The position numbers were made by a program, and so were the translations under genes. Below are positions 18,954-27,785 of a stretch of DNA of 64,000 nucleotides, piece after piece. The DNA is taken from positions 33,322 through 97,321 of the forward strand of contig JAAVZU010000054.1 of NCBI GenBank assembly GCA_022791815.1, written 5' to 3'. The stretch is from Lachnospiraceae bacterium. Its GTDB lineage: Bacteria; Bacillota; Clostridia; Lachnospirales; Lachnospiraceae. Numbering within the stretch: position 1 is the stretch's first letter; the number at the start of each line of letters is the position of its first letter. Below the pieces are notes generated by a model. That model had not been told where the DNA came from, did no database searches, and was given only the letters and a program-made list of their open reading frames with translations.

Positions 18954-19835
18954 ATGAAAGCATGGTTAGTAGTAAATGGATTTTTGGAAATGGGAAAATT
19001 TCAAGAGATCTACCAGTGGCTTTGTAAGGCAGGTCAGAAATATCATATTGATATTACAATGAAAACAAATCAAGAACTTTTAGTAGATTGTAAGGATCAA
19101 AAAGCTGGAATTTTGCAGGAAAAAGAGCAGGTTGATTTTGTTTTGTTTTGGGATAAGGATATTCGCCTGGCAAAAATGTTGGAATCTATAGGATATCGTG
19201 TTTTCAATTCCGCACAAGCAATTGAAAACTGTGATGACAAAGGGCTGACTCATGAAATACTGTCAGTGCAGCAGATTCCAACACCAAGAACGATACTTGC
19301 TCCTATGACATATCAGAATATTGGTTATACTAATTTGCAATTTCTTGATAATGTTATAAAGGAACTGGGGTTACCATTAGTGATAAAAGAAAACTTTGGT
19401 TCTTTTGGGGCTCAGGTCTATTTATGCAGTACAATAGAAGAGGTACATAAAAAAACAAAGGAATTAGAAGGAAAGGCAATTTTATACCAAGAATTTATTA
19501 AAGAAACAAATGGAAGGGATGTCAGGCTTCAAGTAGTCGGGGATAAGGTAGTAGCGGCTATGGAACGTAGGGCAAAAGAAGGAGATTTTCGGGCGAATAT
19601 TACAAATGGTGGGAAAATGACTCCGTATTATCCTACAAAGGCGGAGGAAAAATTAGCAATAGAGGCCTGTAGGTGTCTTTCTGTGGATTTTGCAGGTGTG
19701 GATTTATTGTTTTCCAAAGGGGGATTTTCTCTTGTATGTGAAGTAAATTCTAATGCACATTTTAAAAATATCTATGATTGTACTGGAGTAAACGTGGCGG
19801 ATATTATCATGGAATATATTGTGAAGAAGATGTAA
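18954..19835 (+). CDS. RimK-like ATP-grasp ligase, first of a tandem pair
   Basis: 293 residues from MKAWLVVNGFLEMGKFQEIY (AAAGGA upstream; an overlapping upstream ATG runs into a stop after three codons). ATP-grasp fold: FNSAQAIENCDDKGLTHEIL, PLVIKENFGSFGAQVYL (nucleotide lysine), ILYQEFIKE, RDVRLQVVGDKVVAAMERRA and DLLFSKGGFSLVCEVNSNAHF (metal-binding E and N). These are RimK/LysX-type marks, so it should ligate an amino acid or peptide through an acyl-phosphate. Substrate unknown. It is 30 bp upstream of a second, divergent ATP-grasp gene and in the same operon. Confidence 0.82.
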   Translation: MKAWLVVNGFLEMGKFQEIYQWLCKAGQKYHIDITMKTNQELLVDCKDQKAGILQEKEQVDFVLFWDKDIRLAKMLESIGYRVFNSAQAIENCDDKGLTHEILSVQQIPTPRTILAPMTYQNIGYTNLQFLDNVIKELGLPLVIKENFGSFGAQVYLCSTIEEVHKKTKELEGKAILYQEFIKETNGRDVRLQVVGDKVVAAMERRAKEGDFRANITNGGKMTPYYPTKAEEKLAIEACRCLSVDFAGVDLLFSKGGFSLVCEVNSNAHFKNIYDCTGVNVADIIMEYIVKKM

Positions 19836-19865
19836 ATGAGATAAGGTTATGGGAAGGAGAATAAC

Positions 19866-20723
19866 ATGGCAGTAAAAACAGGCTGGCTGATTTATGACAG
19901 AGAAGGGGCAAAAAGGAACAAATCTTATATTCAAATGCATATAGAAGAAGGAGCAAAGCTTGGTATTATTATTTTATTGAAGTATGCGGAAGAATTGTCC
20001 TTCGGAATTTCGTATAATAAAATGATTTTATTAGAAAAAGGTAAAATGGCAGAGTATCCTGATTTTATTATTTGCCGGACGATTCAGCCTAAATTATCTC
20101 TCTATTTGGAACAATGTAAATTAAAAGTATTTAATAACGCAAAAGTTGCAGAGATTTGTAATGATAAGGCAAAGACTTATGCTTATCTAGCAGGGAAAGG
20201 TATTCCGCTTGTAGAAAGTGTATTTTTAGAGAATAGAATATTTGTCTCCAGTCTGGACAAAATCCCTTATGGGACAGTAATTAAAAGTGTGGATGGACAT
20301 GGTGGAGAACAAGTTGTTTTGTGGAAGGAAGGCCTAAAGAAAGAAGAAGTTTTAGGAAAAATTAAGAATTCAGATGTGATAGTCCAGAAGTTTACAGGAA
20401 AAGCAAAACAGGATGTACGGGTGTATGTAATAGGAAAACGGATTATTGCAGCAATAAAGCGTACAGCAAAAGAAGATTTTCGTTCTAATTATTCTTTGGG
20501 AGGAAAGGTAGAAAAATATTACTTAAATGAAGAAGAGACTCAACTGGTACAGAAAGTGATCAGCGAATTTTCCTTTGGTTTGGTAGGGATTGATTTTTTA
20601 ATTGACAATTCTGGTGAGTTTATTTTAAATGAGATAGAAGATGTGGTAGGAGCCAGAATGTTGTATGAATGTACCAATATTAACTTAGTAAAAGAATATT
20701 TGTTGTTTATTAAGGATAATTGA
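19866..20723 (+). CDS. RimK-like ATP-grasp ligase, second of a tandem pair
   Basis: 285 residues; start ATG after GGGAAGGAGA. Same fold as its neighbour but clearly diverged: FNNAKVAEICNDKAKTYAYL, TVIKSVDGHGGEQVVLW (Gly-rich nucleotide loop), VIVQKFTG, KQDVRVYVIGKRIIAAIKRT, DFLIDNSGEFILNEIEDVVG. The final metal ligand Asn of the first protein (EVNSNAHF) reads NEIEDVVG here, so the site is E-x-E-like. The pair could add two different units to the same substrate, or work as a heterodimer; both are inference. Confidence 0.8.
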   Translation: MAVKTGWLIYDREGAKRNKSYIQMHIEEGAKLGIIILLKYAEELSFGISYNKMILLEKGKMAEYPDFIICRTIQPKLSLYLEQCKLKVFNNAKVAEICNDKAKTYAYLAGKGIPLVESVFLENRIFVSSLDKIPYGTVIKSVDGHGGEQVVLWKEGLKKEEVLGKIKNSDVIVQKFTGKAKQDVRVYVIGKRIIAAIKRTAKEDFRSNYSLGGKVEKYYLNEEETQLVQKVISEFSFGLVGIDFLIDNSGEFILNEIEDVVGARMLYECTNINLVKEYLLFIKDN

Positions 20724-20774
20724 GGTTTATGATTTTATGTAAAATTATTGTCAAAAGAAAGGTATGGTGAAAGA

Positions 20775-20957
20775 ATGGCAGGAAAGGCAAATTGCGAATT
20801 ATGTATGAATTATATGTACGATGAGGAGTATGAAGAGTATTGTTGTAGTGTAGATTTAGATCAGGATGAAATGGGGCGTTTTTTAACAGATACTTTTTAT
20901 GAGTGTCCATATTTCCGTATGGGAGATGAATACAAAATTGTAAGGAAGCAAATGTAA
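20775..20957 (+). CDS. Small Cys-rich protein, DUF6472-like
   Basis: 60 residues from MAGKANCELCMNYMYDEEYE (GGTGAAAGA upstream; a TTG start at 20748 would add nine residues). Five cysteines: C7, C10, C23, C24 and C44, giving CxxC...CC...C, suggestive of zinc binding. The ending PYFRMGDEYKIVRKQM is what I remember for DUF6472 in Lachnospiraceae. Acidic middle (DEEYEEY, DLDQDEM). It ends the ATP-grasp operon 51 bp downstream of the second ligase, so it might be a partner or even a substrate of the ligases. Confidence 0.75.
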   Translation: MAGKANCELCMNYMYDEEYEEYCCSVDLDQDEMGRFLTDTFYECPYFRMGDEYKIVRKQM

Positions 20958-21004
20958 TCTCGTATTACTGATACATTTATTCAAAATCTTGGTGTTTACA
21001 TACT

Positions 21005-21033
21005 TTGACACACCTTGGATTCTTTGTTATAAT
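21005..21033 (+). promoter_or_regulatory. Consensus sigma-A promoter of fhs
   Basis: A perfect TTGACA (21005-21010), 17-bp spacer and perfect TATAAT (21028-21033), giving a leader of about 80 nt before the GTG start of fhs. The strongest vegetative promoter I see in the window. Confidence 0.9.
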
Positions 21034-21118
21034 AAAAAAGTTACAGATAATAAATTGTTGCAATAATATACTGATAGATATTGTAACAATATGATAAAAC
21101 GTTCGGAGGTATGGCATA

Positions 21119-22789
21119 GTGAAAACGGATATCGAAATTGCACAGGAAGCAAAATTATTACCAATTAAAGAAGTTGCAAAAAAACTAGATATTACAGAGG
21201 ATGATTTGGAACTTTATGGAAAGTATAAAGCAAAGTTGACAGATGAATTGTGGGAGCAGACCAAGAACCGTGAAGATGGAAAACTGATTCTCGTTACTGC
21301 AATCAACCCAACTCCTGCAGGAGAAGGAAAAACTACTATTACTGTTGGACTTGGACAAGCACTTGGCAAGATGAATAAAAAGTCCGTAATTGCCCTAAGA
21401 GAACCTTCTCTTGGACCATGTTTTGGAATTAAGGGAGGTGCAGCTGGTGGCGGAAATGCACAGGTAGTACCAATGGAAGATTTGAACTTGCATTTTACTG
21501 GGGATTTCCATGCAATTACTTCTGCAAATAACTTACTGGCAGCTATGTTAGATAATCATATCCAACAGGGAAATGCATTACAAATTGATACCAATCAAAT
21601 CATTTGGAAACGTTGTGTGGATATGAATGATAGAGTATTGAGAAATATTGTGGTTGGATTGGGCAGAAAAGCAGATGGTGTAGTAAGGGAGGACCATTTT
21701 ATTATTACAGTAGCCTCTGAGATTATGGCAATTCTTTGTTTAGCAGAAAATATGAAAGACCTAAAGGAAAGATTAGGAAGAATTATTGTGGCTTATAACT
21801 ATGACGGACAGCCAGTTACTGCAAAAGAATTAAATGCAGTAGGAGCAATGGCTGCATTGTTAAAAGATGCCATTAAGCCAAATTTGATACAGACTTTAGA
21901 AAATACACCTGCAATTGTGCATGGTGGACCATTTGCTAATATTGCGCATGGTTGTAACAGTGTACGTGCTACAAAGACAGCATTAAAGTTAGCAGATTAT
22001 GTAGTAACAGAAGCAGGTTTCGGAGCAGATCTTGGAGCAGAGAAATTTTTTGATATCAAATGCCGTATGTCAGGATTAAAGCCAGATGCAGTTGTAATTG
22101 TAGCTACTGCCCGTGCCTTGAAATACAATGGCGGGGTAGAAAAAGAGAACTTAAATGAGGAAAATATAGATGCCATAAAAGCAGGAATTGTAAATCTGGA
22201 AAAGCATATTGAGAATGTGCAGAAGTTTGGTGTACCATGTGTGGTAACATTGAATCAGTTTATTACTGATACAGATGCAGAGCTTGCTTATATCAAAGAA
22301 TTCTGTGAGAGCAAAGGTTGTGAATTTGCTTTGGCAAAAGTTTGGGAAAAAGGCGGAGAAGGTGGTATAGAATTAGCAGAAAAAGTAATTCATACCATTG
22401 AGAACAAAAAAAGTAACTTTACACCATTATATGATAATAAGCTGTCCATTAAAGAAAAGATAGAAACTGTTGCTAAAGAAATCTATGGAGCAAGTGGTGT
22501 GACTTATGATACAACAGCAAGTAATGCAATTAAGAAATTAGAGGAATTAGGATTTGGAAGTATGCCAGTTTGTATGGCAAAGAACCAGTATTCTCTTTCT
22601 GATGATGCTACATTACTGGGAAGACCAGAGAATTTTACCATTCATATTCGTGAGGTATATGTATCTGCAGGTGCAGGATTTGTAGTTGCAATTACAGGAA
22701 CTGTAATGACTATGCCTGGACTTCCAAAGAAACCTGCTGCGGAACGTGTAGATGTAAATGAGGATGGAGTAATTACAGGATTGTTTTAG
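21119..22789 (+). CDS. fhs: Formate-tetrahydrofolate ligase
   Basis: 556 residues, normal for the family. ATP-dependent synthesis of 10-formyl-THF from formate, feeding purine and one-carbon metabolism and, in acetogens, the methyl branch of Wood-Ljungdahl. Motifs: [20 protein letters not shown] (P-loop) near 61-80, [36 protein letters not shown], and [13 protein letters not shown] near 272. GTG start with CGGAGG 8 bases upstream. Monocistronic: strong promoter before it and hairpins after it. No other folate genes nearby. Confidence 0.97.
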   Translation: MKTDIEIAQEAKLLPIKEVAKKLDITEDDLELYGKYKAKLTDELWEQTKNREDGKLILVTAINPTPAGEGKTTITVGLGQALGKMNKKSVIALREPSLGPCFGIKGGAAGGGNAQVVPMEDLNLHFTGDFHAITSANNLLAAMLDNHIQQGNALQIDTNQIIWKRCVDMNDRVLRNIVVGLGRKADGVVREDHFIITVASEIMAILCLAENMKDLKERLGRIIVAYNYDGQPVTAKELNAVGAMAALLKDAIKPNLIQTLENTPAIVHGGPFANIAHGCNSVRATKTALKLADYVVTEAGFGADLGAEKFFDIKCRMSGLKPDAVVIVATARALKYNGGVEKENLNEENIDAIKAGIVNLEKHIENVQKFGVPCVVTLNQFITDTDAELAYIKEFCESKGCEFALAKVWEKGGEGGIELAEKVIHTIENKKSNFTPLYDNKLSIKEKIETVAKEIYGASGVTYDTTASNAIKKLEELGFGSMPVCMAKNQYSLSDDATLLGRPENFTIHIREVYVSAGAGFVVAITGTVMTMPGLPKKPAAERVDVNEDGVITGLF

Positions 22790-22800
22790 TGTATTGTCTT

Positions 22801-22911
22801 ATTCATTTAGTGAAAATATGTATGTTGATATAAAACTTATATGCCTGCTTCGCTGGCAGCACTATGAATGAAAGCAAATATACGGGTTAGCTTAGCTGAC
22901 CCGTATATTGC
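22801..22911. terminator. Two-hairpin structured region after fhs
   Basis: First structure: ATTCATTTAGTG (22801-22812) pairs with CACTATGAAT (22860-22869), enclosing ATATAA/TTATAT and a GCCTGCTTCGCTGGC hairpin. Second: a perfect stem AATATACGGGT (22877-22887) with ACCCGTATATT (22899-22909), extended by TAGC/GCTG. T-runs are poor, so termination efficiency is unclear; a retained 3' structure is likely. Confidence 0.55.
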
Positions 22912-22961
22912 AATAAAGTGTAGAAAATCCAAGACATAATTGAATTGAGGTGAAAGATATA

Positions 22962-24842
22962 ATGAATAGAATACTAAAAAGAGGAATTGCTGGTATATTA
23001 GGTTGTACCATGTTATTTAGCAGTAATTTCAATATAAGGAATCATAAAAATGAGGTAAAGGCTGCATCGAAAGAAGATATCCGTTTACACGGAATCGATG
23101 TAAGTCACCACCAAAAAGAGATTGATTGGAAAAAAGTAAAAGCCTCTGGCATTGATTATGCCATTATCCGATGTGGATATGGACAAGATGTTACTTTACA
23201 AGATGATGTACAATGGAAAGCAAATGCAGATGGATGTACCGAACAGGGAATACCATTTGGTGTATATTTGTATTCTTATGCTACTACAGTGGAAGGAGCA
23301 GAAGGAGAAGCAGATCATGTTTTAAGATTAATTGAAGGATATAATTTGCAATATCCAGTATATTATGATATAGAATATAGCAAACAGAAAGAGTTAAGTT
23401 CAAAGGAGCTGGGAAAGATAGCCAGTGCATTTGCAAAAAAGATAGAAAACGCGGGATATCAAGTAGGGATTTATGCCAGTTATAGCTGGTTTAATGAGTA
23501 TCTGACAGACCCTGTGTTTGACCAATGGGAACGCTGGGTTGCCAGATATAATACATATTGTGGATATAGTAAATCTTATAGTATGTGGCAATATAGTTCA
23601 TCTGGAACTGTTTCTGGAATTGACAGTTCTATTAATGTAGATATGGATTATGTAATAGGTACAGATGTGATTACTAGGGTAAATGAGATATCCTGTGATC
23701 AAACAGACTTGGAATTGAAAGCAGGAGAGAGTGCCTGGATATCGGCAGAAGTACTCCCCAAAAATGCACTAAATAAAAATATTACATGGACAAGCAGTAA
23801 TGAAAAGGTGGCTATAGTATCTGATGAGGGTGAGATAAAGGCGATAGGAGCAGGAAAGGCAAAGTTAGTAGCAGTTTCGGCAGATAATACGGACATAACA
23901 GCAAGTTGTAATATTACAGTATCAGATACAGCTAAACCAACAGATTCACCAAGTGTAACAGTAGAGCCAACAGAGCAGCCAGAAAAAACGCAAAAACCAA
24001 CAGAAACGCCAGACGTGACAGTAGAGCCAACAAATCAGCCAGAAAAAACGTCAAAACCAACAGAAACGCCGAATGTGACAGCGAAACCAACAGAGTTGCC
24101 CAAAGTAACAGTAGAACCAACAGTGTCACCAAAAGTGACAGTAAAACCAACGACAAAGGTGACAACAACCCCAAAACCAACAATAAAGGTAACAATGACT
24201 CCAAAGCCAACACCAAAGGTAACAGAAACACCAAAACCGGTTATTACAGTTCCTTCTGTGAAGGGATTAGACTATCAAGCAATATCTAAGAATGAAATAA
24301 AACTGAATTGGAAAAAGGTTTCTGGTGTAGATGGATATGTGATTTATCGTTATGATAGTGAAACCAAGAAGGATATTTCTCTTACAACCATAAAAAAGAA
24401 TCAGATTACAAGTTATCAGGTTAAGAAGATAAATGGAGAAAAGGGAAAAGTGCTTAGTCCTGGAACAAAATATACATATAAAGTTGCATCATATAAGGCA
24501 ATAGATGGTAAGAAATATTATAGCAAGAAAACGAAAGTAGATGCAATTACTAAGCCAGACACAGTAAAAATACAAAAAGTGAAACGTACTAGTGCTACAA
24601 AGGCTAAGGCAGAGTGGAAAAATGTCAGTCAGGCAACAGGATATGTAGTTTACATATCTGATAAAAAGAATGGTCCTTATCAGGCATATAAGACTGTTGT
24701 TGGAAAGAAGAAAAAGTCAATTATAATTTCCAATTTAAAAAAGAAAAAAACGTATTATTTGCGAATAAGTGCCTATCTAAAACATAGTGAATATACATGG
24801 TATGGAAATTATTGTAAGACTACCAAAATTTCTCCAAAATAA
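22962..24842 (+). CDS. Secreted GH25 lysozyme with Big2 and FN3 domains
   Basis: 626 residues from MNRILKRGIAGILGC (GAGGTGA 8 bases upstream; GTG 22950 overlaps that site). Signal peptide ~1-35. GH25 muramidase ~41-232 with D46 in GIDVSHH and D136/E138 in YDIEYS; it cuts the MurNAc-GlcNAc bond. A bacterial Ig-like Big2 domain (~240-320, with NITWTSSNEKVAIV and GKAKLVAVSADN) is followed by a Thr/Pro/Val-rich linker of imperfect repeats (~324-430, e.g. VTVEPTEQPEKTQKPTETP) and two FN3-like domains to the end. No sortase or SLH anchor, so secreted or bound through the repeats. The DNA of the linker is repetitive and may vary between strains. Confidence 0.9.
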   Translation: MNRILKRGIAGILGCTMLFSSNFNIRNHKNEVKAASKEDIRLHGIDVSHHQKEIDWKKVKASGIDYAIIRCGYGQDVTLQDDVQWKANADGCTEQGIPFGVYLYSYATTVEGAEGEADHVLRLIEGYNLQYPVYYDIEYSKQKELSSKELGKIASAFAKKIENAGYQVGIYASYSWFNEYLTDPVFDQWERWVARYNTYCGYSKSYSMWQYSSSGTVSGIDSSINVDMDYVIGTDVITRVNEISCDQTDLELKAGESAWISAEVLPKNALNKNITWTSSNEKVAIVSDEGEIKAIGAGKAKLVAVSADNTDITASCNITVSDTAKPTDSPSVTVEPTEQPEKTQKPTETPDVTVEPTNQPEKTSKPTETPNVTAKPTELPKVTVEPTVSPKVTVKPTTKVTTTPKPTIKVTMTPKPTPKVTETPKPVITVPSVKGLDYQAISKNEIKLNWKKVSGVDGYVIYRYDSETKKDISLTTIKKNQITSYQVKKINGEKGKVLSPGTKYTYKVASYKAIDGKKYYSKKTKVDAITKPDTVKIQKVKRTSATKAKAEWKNVSQATGYVVYISDKKNGPYQAYKTVVGKKKKSIIISNLKKKKTYYLRISAYLKHSEYTWYGNYCKTTKISPK

Positions 24843-24938
24843 ATAGGTTGACTTATATCTTTATTTTTTGTTATATTTCTATTGTTAGCTTAAAATTTAG
24901 GAGAAACATACTACGACTGGTTCGTAGTGAAAAAATTT

Positions 24939-24969
24939 GTAACAGGTCAGCCATTGGCTGAACTGCTAC
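24939..24969. repeat. 31-bp palindromic repeat, leader class
   Basis: GTAACAGGTCAGCC, then ATT, then GGCTGAACTGCTAC. Closest relative of the element at 1674-1704 and in the same position relative to the next gene (39 bp before the aldolase start). Confidence 0.8.
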
Positions 24970-25007
24970 AAAAATTGAAAGAATTTACGGAAGGATGTTA
25001 GAAAATT

Positions 25008-25979
25008 ATGAAAGAGATAACGAATTTATTAGGGTATAGAGAAAGTATAAAGGTTGTAGATGCAACTTTGAGAGATGGTGGTCTGGTAAATGATTTTTAT
25101 TTTAAAGATGATTTTGTAAAAGCATTATATCAGGCTAATATAGAGGCTGGTGTTGACTATATGGAGATGGGATACCGGGCTTCCAAAAAAGTATTTGATG
25201 AAACTAAATTTGGTAAATGGAAATTCTGTAATGATGATCATATTAGAGAGATTGTAGGTGAAAATGATACAGAACTTAAACTTGCAATTATGGCAGACAT
25301 TGGAAGACATGATAAAAATGATTTTGACCAAAAAGCAAACTCTCCAGTTGATTTAGTTCGTGTCGCAGCATACATTCATCAGATGCCAGAAGCAATTGAT
25401 ATGGTAGAGGATGCAGCAAAGAAGGGTTATGAAACAAGCTGTAATATTATGGCAATATCAAATTCTCAGGAACAAGATATTAAGGTTGCACTGGATATGC
25501 TTGGAAAGACTCCAGTGGATGCTATTTATATTGTAGATAGTTTTGGATCTATATATCCAGAGCAGATGGCTAGAATTGCAGATACATATATGGAGTTTGC
25601 AACAAAATATGGTAAAAAAGTAGGAATTCATGCACATGATAACCAGCAGCTTGCTTTTGCAAATACCATAGAGGCCTGTGGTGATGGTGTTGATTGGTTA
25701 GATGCAACATATCTTTCTATGGGAAGAGGTGCAGGAAACTGCGCTATGGAATTATTGTTAGGATTCTTGAAGAATCCAAAATATAATGTACGTCCAGTAT
25801 TTAAGTTTATTCAGGAACACATGATGAAGTTGAAGGAAGAAGGAATTGTATGGGGATATGATTTACAATATCTTATGACAGGAATGTTAAACCAGCATCC
25901 AAGATCCGCTATTCAATTTACAAAAGATGGAAGAACAGATTTTGCAGAATTTTACAATGAGGTTCTATCCTTAGAGTAG
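25008..25979 (+). CDS. HMGL-like aldolase (DRE-TIM metallolyase)
   Basis: 323 residues. N-terminal VVDATLRDGGLVNDFYF carries the D-x-T-L-R-D-G signature of the DRE-TIM family (HMG-CoA lyase, 4-hydroxy-2-oxovalerate aldolase, isopropylmalate synthase). The metal-binding HAHDN lies near 208, and YIVDSFGSIYPEQM near 172-185 is another family mark. It lacks the C-terminal DmpG communication domain and LeuA allosteric domain. Start ATG after GGAAGG at ~13 bases. The partner and substrate are unknown; no dehydrogenase is next to it. It is flanked by a leader palindrome and a strong terminator, so it is transcribed alone. Confidence 0.82.
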   Translation: MKEITNLLGYRESIKVVDATLRDGGLVNDFYFKDDFVKALYQANIEAGVDYMEMGYRASKKVFDETKFGKWKFCNDDHIREIVGENDTELKLAIMADIGRHDKNDFDQKANSPVDLVRVAAYIHQMPEAIDMVEDAAKKGYETSCNIMAISNSQEQDIKVALDMLGKTPVDAIYIVDSFGSIYPEQMARIADTYMEFATKYGKKVGIHAHDNQQLAFANTIEACGDGVDWLDATYLSMGRGAGNCAMELLLGFLKNPKYNVRPVFKFIQEHMMKLKEEGIVWGYDLQYLMTGMLNQHPRSAIQFTKDGRTDFAEFYNEVLSLE

Positions 25980-26011
25980 ATAAGCACATAAAATTAAAAA
26001 AATTGTTTATT

Positions 26012-26060
26012 TTCAGGCAGAACTTGTAATAAATGTGCAGGTTCTGCCTGAATAATTATT
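26012..26060 (+). terminator. Terminator after the aldolase
   Basis: TTCAGGCAGAACTTG (26012-26026) pairs with CAGGTTCTGCCTGAA (26038-26052) in a 15-bp stem with one G-T pair; the tail TAATTATT is moderately T-rich. Confidence 0.75.
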
Positions 26061-26173
26061 ACAAGTTATGTATAGCTTAAATACGTAATTTATATTTTTC
26101 TAGAATATAGAAAATGGTAAAATATCGTATAAATTATTTGGTAAAACTATAGAAAAGAAAGGTTTGATGTAAT

Positions 26174-26863
26174 ATGAAGTATCATAAGATAAAACGAGGT
26201 TTTTTCATCAGCCGTCCTAATCGTTTTCTGGCAAATGTAATGCTAGATGGGGAGATAGAAGTTTGTCATGTGAAAAATACAGGAAGATGCAAGGAACTGC
26301 TTATCGAAGGTGCAATTGTTTTTTTGGAAAAAAGCAAGAATCCAAACCGCAAAACAAAATATGACTTGATAGCAGTATACAAGGGTGACAAATTGGTTAA
26401 TATAGATAGTCAGGCACCTAATAAGGTGGTGCAGGAATATCTTCCAGAAATATTTAAGGATATAGTATGCATTCGTCCAGAAACGAAATATAAAAACTCC
26501 CGTTTTGATTTTTATGTAGAGACCAAACAAAATAAAATATTTATTGAGGTAAAGGGAGTTACACTGGAAGATAATGGAGTGGTACGTTTTCCAGATGCGC
26601 CTACAGAAAGAGGATTAAAACATATACAGGAATTGATAGCATGCAAAAAGGAAGGGTATCAGGCATATATTATTTTTGTGGTACAGATGGAGGATGTGAC
26701 TTACTTTGAACCAAATTTGCAAGCCCAGCCAGAATTTGCCAGAGAATTATATGTTGCAAAAAAATCAGGTGTGGAAATACTTTGTTTTTGTTGTAGGGTA
26801 ACACCAGATTCGCTTGAGATTTACCAAAAGGTACCATGTAAAATAGAATTGTTAAATTTATAA
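26174..26863 (+). CDS. sfsA: Sugar fermentation stimulation protein homologue SfsA
   Basis: 229 residues, usual length. An OB-like N-terminal DNA-binding domain (RGFFISRPNRFLANVML, HVKNTGRCKELL) and a PD-(D/E)XK nuclease-like domain (SRFDFYVETKQNKIFIEVKGVTL, metal residues D and E-x-K) are typical. VRFPDAPTERGLKHIQEL is a highly conserved SfsA segment. Its cellular role is poorly defined; it is a nucleic-acid-binding protein. Monocistronic, ended by the terminator at 26871. Confidence 0.93.
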   Translation: MKYHKIKRGFFISRPNRFLANVMLDGEIEVCHVKNTGRCKELLIEGAIVFLEKSKNPNRKTKYDLIAVYKGDKLVNIDSQAPNKVVQEYLPEIFKDIVCIRPETKYKNSRFDFYVETKQNKIFIEVKGVTLEDNGVVRFPDAPTERGLKHIQELIACKKEGYQAYIIFVVQMEDVTYFEPNLQAQPEFARELYVAKKSGVEILCFCCRVTPDSLEIYQKVPCKIELLNL

Positions 26864-26870
26864 AAAACAG

Positions 26871-26905
26871 AAAGAAGTCACAGATTTAGATTGTAACTTC
26901 TTTTG
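26871..26905 (+). terminator. Terminator after sfsA
   Basis: AAAGAAGTCAC and GTAACTTCTTTT form a stem around AGATTTAGATT and end in TTTTG. Confidence 0.75.
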
Positions 26906-27008
26906 TTATGTTGGGGTGTAGGAATTATCAAAGACAACCCTTTTTTTGTTATGATATAGATATACCATTTGATAAAAAAGGCAATACATAAGAAAGGAAC
27001 AGATAATT

Positions 27009-27125
27009 ATGCAAGAAAAAGTTCTTATTGTAGATGATGAAAGAGAGATTGTAGACATAATAATTCTTTATCTTGAAAATGAACTGACAAATTTCATGGT
27101 ATCATTAGCCTTAATCAATTCATAA
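27009..27125 (+). pseudogene. Response-regulator remnant
   Basis: A 38-codon piece starting with a good ribosome site (AAAGGAA). MQEKVLIVDDEREIVDIIIL is a textbook OmpR-type receiver N-terminus (acidic DD pair), but after about 24 residues the sequence changes to unrelated residues and stops. No receiver remainder, DNA-binding domain or histidine kinase follows. It is probably the stub left by deletion of a two-component system; a terminator at 27241-27290 may be the original end of that operon. Confidence 0.7.
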
Positions 27126-27240
27126 ATATATGTTTGCTTAATACATAGCATTATGAATAAAAAAAATCTACAATAATATATAATTTTTTAGGATTTTCTT
27201 AATTTTTTCTCAGGAAATTAATTATGGAATATTAAAGTAT

Positions 27241-27290
27241 AAACAGCTTTTATACAGTAGAATAAATATTGTATAAAGGCTGTTTTTTAT
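27241..27290 (+). terminator. Intrinsic terminator with no intact gene before it
   Basis: AAACAGCTTTTATACA (27241-27256) pairs with TGTATAAAGGCTGTTT, then TTTTAT. The gene it would serve is the deleted response-regulator unit. Confidence 0.85.
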
Positions 27291-27544
27291 ATACTAGAAA
27301 ATTAATTTATCATATCCTGTTATTAAAAATGGCATTATTTTATGGTTTTATTTTTTGGCATTAACAGAAAAATGACATATCAATGTTTACATAAGAAATT
27401 GTTGCAAATAATGGTGCAAAGTAGGGGAATAGTGAGATTATATAATGATTTATAGATTAAAGAATGTGATAGTTGATACAAATGTGATGTTTTTTAGAAA
27501 CAAAATAGATACAGTGATAGTTTAGTTTTTATTTGTTTTTAAGA

Positions 27545-27574
27545 TTTACTTTTTATTATACTTGTAGATATACT
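27545..27574 (+). promoter_or_regulatory. Candidate promoter of the lyase-dapF-murE-asnB operon
   Basis: TTTACT (27545-27550), 18-bp spacer, TATACT (27569-27574). The long leader (~210 nt) that would result is unusual; other AT-rich matches are possible. Confidence 0.35.
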
Positions 27575-27785
27575 TAAAGTGTTCTGTTTTGAAGGGGGTG
27601 ATAGGATTTGGAAGTTTAATAAAATATTTTCATTCCCATATACGTCTAGTCAATATGATAAAAAGTAAACAGGCAAGTTTTTGGTAAATGGTAAGGAAGG
27701 TTCAGTAAAATATGGTTTGAAAACTCAGTAAAATAAGGGATAGAGAATCCCAGAAACTAAAATACATAAAAGGAGGAAACTTTTC

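Larger units (their letters stand above)
27126..27785. other. Long intergenic region before the lyase operon
   Basis: 660 bp, very AT-rich. It holds the terminator at 27241-27290, a candidate promoter at 27545-27574 and two short direct copies of CAGTAAAATA (27703 and 27727 area). I looked for a SAM (S-box) or T-box leader in front of the sulfur-amino-acid gene and saw no such signature. No gene seen. Confidence 0.6.

Noticed and set aside
23932..24234. Antisense Leu-rich frame opposite the Thr/Pro linker of the GH25 gene
   Set aside because: It is the mirror translation of the repetitive linker DNA, with no start signal of its own.
23938..24240. A CRISPR-like or VNTR array in the GH25 gene
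   Set aside because: The repeats are imperfect, of 3n length and encode Thr/Pro-rich linker residues; they are a protein linker, not an array.
27290..27785. Possible SAM (S-box) or other riboswitch ahead of the Cys/Met lyase gene
   Set aside because: The leader is long and AT-rich but I could find neither the conserved S-box core nor a terminator/antiterminator pair next to the gene.
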